From Neglectibacter timonensis (GTDB lineage Bacteria > Bacillota > Clostridia > Oscillospirales > Acutalibacteraceae), in the NCBI RefSeq assembly GCF_900048895.1, contig NZ_LT160635.1, positions 169,439-233,438 of the forward strand: a stretch of DNA of 64,000 nucleotides, in the 5' to 3' direction. This document shows, one piece after another, positions 58,686 through 64,000 of the stretch. A program made the translations under genes and the position numbers. Every line of letters begins with the position of its first letter. Position 1 is the stretch's first letter. Under the pieces are notes generated by a model, which did not search any database, was not told the origin of the DNA, and saw nothing but the letters and a program-made list of their open reading frames with translations.

Positions 58686-59240
58686 TTACTGTACGCAGCC
58701 ATTTGCGAGCAGGTTTTGATAGATGTTTTCTATAGGAAGCGTATTTCCATCAGAAATGATATGTAGGACATATTCTGAGCCTACTTGGAAGATGTGAATC
58801 ACATAACCATTAGGAAGTTGTTCCTTCTCTAATTTGAGTTTTTTTATAGCATTATTGCCTAAATAATAGCCATTATACTCTATGACAAAAGTTGACTCAT
58901 TTTCAAACGAATCCCTTTGCACACCTACGGTTTTTATCCATGACATTTGTATGAGCGGAAGCTCAGCCATACACTCCTCACGGATTTCGGAAACAAACCA
59001 AAATCCGATAATGTTTTTTGTAAGTTTGACAAGAACTGTATTCTGATCGTTCTTTACAGCTTTTACAATTCGTATGCTTTCTCCGCTGCTATTAATATCT
59101 TCGTCGATTATGCTTAGATTTCCGCAAGTAAGCCCATTTAGTGATAGAGAAATATTATAACTATTGGCTTTCAGAAAAAAAACAACAACAATTAATACGG
59201 CAACTCCACACACTATAACTTTTATGACTTTGTTTTTCAT
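58686..59240 (-). CDS. Hypothetical membrane-anchored protein
   Basis: A 184-residue protein with one N-terminal membrane helix (about 5-23, VIKVIVCGVAVLIVVVFFLKA) and an extracytoplasmic domain of about 160 residues with strand-rich segments (YVIHIFQVGSEYVLHIISDGN). Not recognised. GGAGGG lies before ATG 59240. Its GC content is far below that of the neighbours and it lies between the duplicated blocks, next to an IS3 scrap, so it is probably acquired. Upstream 59241-59520 is AT-rich without a gene. Confidence 0.6.
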   Translation of the reverse strand: MKNKVIKVIVCGVAVLIVVVFFLKANSYNISLSLNGLTCGNLSIIDEDINSSGESIRIVKAVKNDQNTVLVKLTKNIIGFWFVSEIREECMAELPLIQMSWIKTVGVQRDSFENESTFVIEYNGYYLGNNAIKKLKLEKEQLPNGYVIHIFQVGSEYVLHIISDGNTLPIENIYQNLLANGCVQ

Positions 59241-59537
59241 TACTGCTTCCCTCCAATCCAATTTAGCATATTTGCTTTATGAGCAATAAATTTTAAACAG
59301 AGTAAAATCTAAAAGCACAAACTAGTTTTTTGTACAAAATATCATAAAATTTGTATATGTCAATGCTTGTCAAATATTTAATTTATTATGCAGAAAAGTC
59401 ATGAGTCTGTCAAGGGCTGACACTATATAAGATTGAATTGGAGGAATACAAAACGGCTTGCAGAAAAGCAAAAGTAGAGCGGCAATAGAGCAATTGGAAA
59501 GATAAAGAAGAAAACACAAAAACCACCCGCCGCAGGA

Positions 59538-59592
59538 CGGGTGGTTTTCTTATCGCTTAAAACGGCGGAAAAGATGGCCGGGCGGAGGGGAG
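59538..59592. repeat. Duplicated block, copy 2 (left half)
   Basis: Matches 58194-58248 at 54 of 55 positions, including the CGGGTGGTTTTCTTATCGCT terminator tail. Confidence 0.8.
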
Positions 59593-60110
59593 GCTGTCTT
59601 CTTGCCGTCTCATCAGCCGCCTGCGGCGAAGATCTCTGAACAAAGTGAGGAGACCTTTTTGATAGGCTTCCCCTTGAGGGGAGAGGGGAAACAGATTCCC
59701 TGCGGGAATCTGCTGGATGAGGTGGAAAGCTTCCCGCTTACACCGCAGCGGCAGAGTACAAGTTAGCGACACCTCATCAGCCGCCTTGGCGAAGATATCT
59801 GAACAAAGTGAGGAGATCTTTTTGGCAGACTTCCCCTCAAGGGGAAGCCTTTGGTCTCCGCTGCCGCTACGGGTCTTGGTCCCCTGTGGGGACCGTCCAA
59901 GACCGGTCTTCGCTGTCGCTACGGTCGGTGATGGACGCATGCCACAGGCATGCATCACCCGAGACGGCAGTCGAGAACGGTTCTGCGTGCCACTGGCACG
60001 CAGAACCCCTCGAACGCAAAGCGTTCGCCTTTTCTTCAAAAAGTACCGGGATTCTTCCGGCTGGGTGGAAATTTGGACGCAACATCAACGCGACTTAAAA
60101 GTCTTTGGCC
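59593..60110. repeat. Mosaic interspersed repeat block
   Basis: Modules: GCCGTCTCATCAGCCGCC, GAAGATCTCTGAACAAAGTG (59630), CCCCTTGAGGGGAGAGGGG, CAGATTCCCTGCGGGAATCT (59694-59713), GATGAGGTGGAAAGCTTCCC, GAAGATATCTGAACAAAGTG (59790), CTTCCCCTCAAGGGGAAG, CGGGTCTTGGTCCCC/GGGGACCGTCC hairpin, CATGCCACAGGCATG and GTGCCACTGGCAC palindromes, CGAACGCAAAGCGTTCG. No gene. Confidence 0.85.
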
Positions 60111-60119
60111 GGCTTTCTA

Positions 60120-61919
60120 CTAGGAAGTCGGAGGTTTGGCGCCGGAGGTGTCCTGGGCTTCCATGGTCAGCCTCACAATGAGGCCGTGGGGCTCTTTGGG
60201 CAGCAGAGACACGCCGCAGCCTTCCCCGTAGGTGATGCGGATGCGCTCCCGCACGTTGGAGATGCCGTAGCCCTCCCCGGAGGAGGAGGCCTCTTTCTCC
60301 ATCTCCCTGAGCCGGTCCTCGTCCATGCCCACGCCGTCATCCTGAATTTCCACCAGCAGCATCCCCTCCTCCACTCTGGCGCTGATCTCAATGTGAAGGA
60401 TCCCCAGGGTGGGGTGCATCCCGTGTTCCAGGGCGTTTTCCACAAAGGGCTGCAGGATGATTTTGGGCACAAAACAGCTTTTCGCCTCAGGCGAAATCTC
60501 ATACCGCATCTGGAATTTCCCCCGATAGCGGATGGCGCAGACCTGCACATAGGCGCTGACATGGTCGATTTCCTCCTGCAGGGTGATCGTCTCCCTGCCC
60601 TTGGAGAGGGAAATGCGGTAAAAGCGGACCAGCGCCTGGGCCATCTCCCGGATCAGCCCCACGTCCCCCCGGTCGCAGAGCCGCACGATGGAGGAGAGGG
60701 AATTGTAGAGGAAATGGGGCCGTATTTGGGACTGCAGCATGGTCAGGTGCTCCTGCTGGGAACGAATCTCCGTCTGGAACACGTCGTGAATCAGGCGGTT
60801 GATATGGTCCGCCATGCTGTTGTAGCCGTCTGCCAGCATGCCGATTTCATCAGAAGACTTCACCTGAATCCTGCAGCCGTAGTCCCCCTGCTGAAAGCGG
60901 TAGAGGCTGTCGCGCACCGCGAGGATCCTGCGGGTGAACCAGCCGGAAAAGCAGACGGAAAGCACCAGCGCCAGGGCCAGGGAAAGCAGGAGCATCAGGA
61001 AGAACTGGTACAGCACTGCGGAAAAGGATTCCATGGCGTCGTAGGGGATGATCCAGACCTGCTGCCAGCCGTTTTCCATCCTGCCGGAGAGCACGGCCTT
61101 CCCGTCCGCCACGGCGGCCGTGTCCCCGCCGTTCAGGCTGATGCCCTCCGGCAGCTCCGGGGGAGCCTGTTCCGGCGTCATGAAAATCAGCTCTCCCTGC
61201 CCGTCGAAAAGGTAGAGCTCCTGTTCCGAAACCACAATGTCCTCCAGCCTCACGCTGATGCGCAGGACGCCCCTGGAGGAGGAAAAGGGGGACGCGGGCA
61301 GAGCCTTGATGAAGGAAACGCTCCCCCGCTGCGCGTCCTGGGAGGTCTGCCGCCACCCCGTGGCGCCGTTTCTCGCGTCCACATACCAGTTGGACTGAAT
61401 CACCGTCATGGCGTCCTGCTGAAAGCGCTTGGCCCGGTACAGGGCGATGGAGACCTGCCCCAGGGCGTCCTTGTGGTTTTGACTGCCGGATGTGGAAAGC
61501 AGCCCCTCCACATCCACGGGGATGATCTCCTGGATGTCCGCGTTGTTGCTGACAATGGACAGGGCCGCGGGGATTCCCATGCCCCGCAGCAGGGTTTCCA
61601 GATGGGAGAGCATGTCCCGGGCGATCCGGTATTCGTCATAGGGGGATAGGTTGGAGCCCGCCAGGTACTGCTCCACGTCCCCCAGATTTCCCACCAGGTC
61701 CGCCAGAGTCTCCACCTTGGCGGCGTTGTTGTCCGCCGAATGGATTCCCTCGTCCACGGCAGACTGAAAAGCGGAAATGGCCTTTCCCTCCACAAAGGAG
61801 CGGGTGGTGGATAAGGCCCAGCTGCTGAGCAGCCCCCAGACCACCAGGGCAATGGCCAAAAAGCACAGCAGCAGCTTTGCCCGGATGCTGGGGGCTTTCA
61901 GAAATCCTTTATGCCCCAT
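60120..61919 (-). CDS. YesM-like sensor histidine kinase
   Basis: A 599-residue kinase: transmembrane helix (about 14-34), large extracytoplasmic sensor (about 36-300), second helix (about 303-325), HAMP (about 325-378, with FQQGDYGCRIQVKSSDEIGMLADGYNSMADHI), His_kinase domain with phospho-histidine in LQSQIRPHFLYNSLSSI (about 400) and HATPase (about 485-590: IILQPFVENALEHGM, IQDDGVGMDEDRL, GYGISNVRERI). Its start overlaps the response regulator gene by 11 bp. Likely senses a carbohydrate together with the binding protein encoded first in the operon. The last codons are mirrored in the duplicated block at 58254-58290. Confidence 0.9.
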   Translation of the reverse strand: MGHKGFLKAPSIRAKLLLCFLAIALVVWGLLSSWALSTTRSFVEGKAISAFQSAVDEGIHSADNNAAKVETLADLVGNLGDVEQYLAGSNLSPYDEYRIARDMLSHLETLLRGMGIPAALSIVSNNADIQEIIPVDVEGLLSTSGSQNHKDALGQVSIALYRAKRFQQDAMTVIQSNWYVDARNGATGWRQTSQDAQRGSVSFIKALPASPFSSSRGVLRISVRLEDIVVSEQELYLFDGQGELIFMTPEQAPPELPEGISLNGGDTAAVADGKAVLSGRMENGWQQVWIIPYDAMESFSAVLYQFFLMLLLSLALALVLSVCFSGWFTRRILAVRDSLYRFQQGDYGCRIQVKSSDEIGMLADGYNSMADHINRLIHDVFQTEIRSQQEHLTMLQSQIRPHFLYNSLSSIVRLCDRGDVGLIREMAQALVRFYRISLSKGRETITLQEEIDHVSAYVQVCAIRYRGKFQMRYEISPEAKSCFVPKIILQPFVENALEHGMHPTLGILHIEISARVEEGMLLVEIQDDGVGMDEDRLREMEKEASSSGEGYGISNVRERIRITYGEGCGVSLLPKEPHGLIVRLTMEAQDTSGAKPPTS

Positions 61920-62649
61920 GCCGGTACTCCCTGGGGGTGAGCCCGTATTCCTGCCGGAACACCCGGGCAAAGGAATCGCTGCTGGTATACCCTGTCAGAT
62001 GGGCGATTTCCCCCACGCCCATCTGTTTCTTTTCCCGCAGCAGATGGGCCGCGTAGCTGAGCCTGGTTTTCTGCAGATAGGCTGAAAAATTCATGCCCAG
62101 CACTTCCTGTACAATTTTCCCCAGATGGTTTGCCGAATAGCGCAGCTCCCCCGCGATATCCGCCAGGGTGATCCGTTCCGACAGGTGGGCGAACACGTAC
62201 TGGCACACCTGGTCTGTGAGCAGTTCCTCCCTGGACTTCTGCACGGCCGGGCTCTCCTCCCCGCGGCCCTTGGCGCCCAGCCTGCTCACGGCGCGCAGCA
62301 GCGCGGTGAGCAGCTCGTCGTCCTGAACGGGCTTGAGCAGGTACCACACCGCGCTCAGGGCCAGCGCCTGCCGGGCATATTCAAAATCGTCGTACCCGCT
62401 GACAAACAGGATTTCCGCGTCGGGGTACTTCTCCTTGACGATGCCCGCCAGGTCAATGCCGCTCAGCTGCGGCATGTTCACGTCGGTGATCAGGATGTCC
62501 ACGGGCACATCCTGAATCACCTGCAGGGCGTGAATCCCGCTCTCCGCCGTATGAATCTCCATCGGCGGCAGCAGCAGCCGCGGAATCTGATCCCGCAGGC
62601 CCTCCAAATCCAGCCATTCGTCATCCACAATAAGGACGTGCAGCATCAT
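61909..62649 (-). CDS. AraC-type response regulator (YesN-like)
   Basis: A 246-residue regulator: receiver domain (about 1-122) with VDDEWLDLEGL, phospho-acceptor Asp in ILITDVNMPQLSG and LLKPVQDDEL, then an AraC DNA-binding domain (about 145-243) with ITLADIAGELRYSANHLGKIVQEVLGMNFSAYL and VGEIAHLTGYTSSDSFARVFRQEYGLTPREYR. Its ATG overlaps the stop of the solute-binding gene (ATGA). Partner of the YesM-like kinase; expected to activate sugar uptake genes. Confidence 0.9.
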   Translation of the reverse strand: MMLHVLIVDDEWLDLEGLRDQIPRLLLPPMEIHTAESGIHALQVIQDVPVDILITDVNMPQLSGIDLAGIVKEKYPDAEILFVSGYDDFEYARQALALSAVWYLLKPVQDDELLTALLRAVSRLGAKGRGEESPAVQKSREELLTDQVCQYVFAHLSERITLADIAGELRYSANHLGKIVQEVLGMNFSAYLQKTRLSYAAHLLREKKQMGVGEIAHLTGYTSSDSFARVFRQEYGLTPREYRHGA

Positions 62650-64000
62650 TCCCTCTCCTCTCCAATACCGCTCTCCCCAGAAGAATTGGCGTACTGCCAG
62701 TTGTAATGGGAGAGCACAAATTGAAATCCGGCCTGGTCCACCTGATGGTTCAGCTCCGTCAGGTAATAGAGGGCCTCGCTCTCCTCCTTGGCCCCCACAA
62801 TGCGGGGCAGATAGGATTCCACCAGCTGCCCGCACAGAATTTTCGCCGTATTCTCCAGCCCGTCGCAGGTGGGGGAGATGTTCTGCAGCCGGGAGATGTC
62901 GCAGCTGTGCCGGTCCAGCACCTCCGCCTTCCAAACCGTCTTCCGGTCCTTGCGCGCTTCCGGCAGCTGGGCGTTCCCGGCAAGCCGGGCCCTGTTCACA
63001 AAATCCAGATTCTTCACGATGTTCCAGGCGGACAGGCCCTTTTCCTCCCGCTCCTCCGGCGCGGCGGCATACCACGCCCTGTTGAAGACGGGCATGCCCC
63101 CGTCGTCCAGCTCCTCCCAGTACAGGCCCTGGGGCCCGAATTCCAGCAGCACCTGCCCCTCCGGGGAGGCCAGCCAGTCCAGCATGCGGTAAATCCGCTC
63201 CGGGTCCGCCGCCCCCGCGCTGACGGCGATCTCCGTCTTTCCCATAGGGCTGTATCCGGAAGACCAGACCGGGCCCTTCACCTGGGAATTGGCCCGCAGC
63301 GGCTCAATCACGCGGTACCCCTGGGCGGAACCCTCCCCGCCCCATTCCGTCAGCGCATCCAAAATGGAGCCGGTCACGTCCGCGGAGCAGACCACGGCAA
63401 ACCTGCCGGTGGCCAGGGTTTCGTACACCTGCTCGCCCTGCTCCAAAAAGCAGCCTGGGCTGAGCGCGGCCTGCTGGTACAGCCTGCGGAGAAACAGCAT
63501 GGTCTCCCTGAAGGCCGGGTCCCTGCCGATAAAATCGAACCGGTCCGTTTCCGGGTCGAGCCACACGTTCATCTCGCAGTATTCCGGCACCCGGCCTCCG
63601 CCAAAGGACACATAGAGCTGCGAGTAGTCGAAAGCCGCGTCCAGCTGCAGGTGCACAAAGTCGCCGCCGGAAAGCCCCGGCATGGTTCCCCGCAGGCCGG
63701 AAAGGTATTTCTCCAAATCCTCCAGGGTGCGCAGGGGCGGGCTGCCCATCTCCCTGTAAATCTCCTCGTTTATGACCCACCCGCCGCTGCCGTCCGGCGA
63801 CGTGGAGGACTGGTTGAGCAGGGTGTAGATGCTGCCGTTATACCGGGACAGCTCCAGGGTGTCCTTCCCCGCCATAGCCGCGTACCCGCCGTATTTCTGA
63901 ATGGAAGGTCCCAGGTTCCAAAGCTTGCGTTCCCGCACCAGCCAGGAGAATACGTGGTCCCTCTGCAGCTCCAGGATGTCCGGCAGGGAGTCGGAGGCCA
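62646..64000 (-). CDS. Solute-binding protein, start beyond the window (5' partial)
   Basis: At least 450 residues open to the right edge of the window; the true start and any signal peptide lie outside. GKDTLELSRYNGSIYTLLNQ, WVINEEIYREMGSPPLRTLEDLEKYL, FIGRDPAFRETMLFLRRLYQQAAL, FAVVCSADVTGSI, IAVSAGAADPERIYRMLDWLASPEGQVLLEFGPQGLYWEELDDG are typical of LipO/YtcQ-like extracellular solute-binding proteins in Clostridia and Paenibacilli. Translationally coupled to a YesN/YesM two-component pair downstream, which points to a sensing rather than a purely transport role or to co-regulation. Confidence 0.82.
   Translation of the reverse strand, partial: ASDSLPDILELQRDHVFSWLVRERKLWNLGPSIQKYGGYAAMAGKDTLELSRYNGSIYTLLNQSSTSPDGSGGWVINEEIYREMGSPPLRTLEDLEKYLSGLRGTMPGLSGGDFVHLQLDAAFDYSQLYVSFGGGRVPEYCEMNVWLDPETDRFDFIGRDPAFRETMLFLRRLYQQAALSPGCFLEQGEQVYETLATGRFAVVCSADVTGSILDALTEWGGEGSAQGYRVIEPLRANSQVKGPVWSSGYSPMGKTEIAVSAGAADPERIYRMLDWLASPEGQVLLEFGPQGLYWEELDDGGMPVFNRAWYAAAPEEREEKGLSAWNIVKNLDFVNRARLAGNAQLPEARKDRKTVWKAEVLDRHSCDISRLQNISPTCDGLENTAKILCGQLVESYLPRIVGAKEESEALYYLTELNHQVDQAGFQFVLSHYNWQYANSSGESGIGEERE

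Noticed and set aside
59557-60039. 160-residue minus-strand frame
   Set aside because: Entirely translated repeat modules (HLIQQIPAGNLFPLSPQGE-type); a common misannotation.
1-64000. CRISPR array, rRNA or tRNA genes
   Set aside because: No regularly spaced repeat-spacer pattern and no rRNA or tRNA-like sequence noticed on either strand; a tRNA could only be excluded firmly by a covariance-model scan.

Overview
The window reads as chromosomal DNA of an anaerobic, spore-forming, moderately high-GC Clostridia, most likely an Oscillospiraceae (Flavonifractor/Oscillibacter/Intestinimonas-like) gut bacterium. The reasons are the gene content (CotJC-type manganese catalase, DUF4179/ECF pair, GH3-family protein, CarD, TelA/XpaC, LemA/TPM), strong GGAGG ribosome binding sites, and a mosaic family of non-coding repeats (CTTCCCCTCAAGGGGAAG, CACCTCATCC, GAACGAAGTGAGAGCATCTT-type modules) typical of that family. 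The taxonomic call is from memory of such genomes, not from a search. No rRNA, tRNA or CRISPR array was seen.

Layout. 1-3.8 kb: envelope stress cluster XpaC-like, TelA, LemA-like, TPM/YgcG (the last with an apparent C-terminal frameshift). 3.9-8.5 kb: HAD phosphatase, XRE regulator, cysteine hydrolase, PAS-GGDEF cyclase, SLH protein. 8.8-12.7 kb: SPFH protein plus a ribbon-helix-helix regulator under a palindrome-bearing promoter, then an AT-rich acquired TetR/membrane/acyltransferase operon, then a second ribbon-helix-helix gene. 12.9-20.3 kb: ECF sigma with DUF4179 partner, P-loop kinase, MBL hydrolase, two MATE exporters, one behind a structured leader with a terminator. 20.4-25.1 kb: an operon of ICMT-like membrane methyltransferase, GH3-like acyl-adenylating enzyme and a 7TM-GAF-GGDEF-HD-GYP protein. 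25.4-29.4 kb: ABC exporter, double-VOC protein, TIM-barrel isomerase. 29.7-33.7 kb: a low-GC island of three XRE regulators and two unrecognised proteins, bounded by matching palindromic repeats. 33.7-43.0 kb: MerR regulator, CotJC, Smr domain, DUF362 protein, YtrA/ABC-2 transporter operon, MmcQ/YjbR, IS110 debris, M29-like peptidase. 43.2-44.2 kb: P-loop kinase and a hypothetical gene. 44.5-53.8 kb: a five-gene operon of hybrid histidine kinase, solute-binding lipoprotein, double-GntR regulator, Cache-GGDEF cyclase and GGDEF-GGDEF-EAL phosphodiesterase. 54-58 kb: XRE with a small zinc-ribbon membrane protein, fucose-isomerase-like enzyme, DUF4203-like membrane protein, CarD. 58-60 kb: duplicated non-coding blocks, an IS3 scrap and a low-GC hypothetical gene. 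60.1-64 kb: solute-binding protein, YesN-like regulator and YesM-like kinase, running off the window.

How it fits together. Four proteins of cyclic-di-GMP turnover (5.9, 20.4, 44.5, 47.2 kb) and two operons that couple a solute-binding protein to a histidine kinase without permeases make signal perception the theme of the core regions. Several regulators have recognisable operators overlapping good sigma-A promoters (XRE at 4.8, 29.8-31.4 and 54.1 kb; TetR; MerR; YtrA-like GntR; probably the SPFH-linked ribbon-helix-helix protein). Acquired segments stand out by low GC at 10.4-12.5, 29.6-33.6, 41.6-43.0 and 58.3-59.5 kb. Start codons were chosen by ribosome binding site and family length, so many genes start downstream of the longest open frame.
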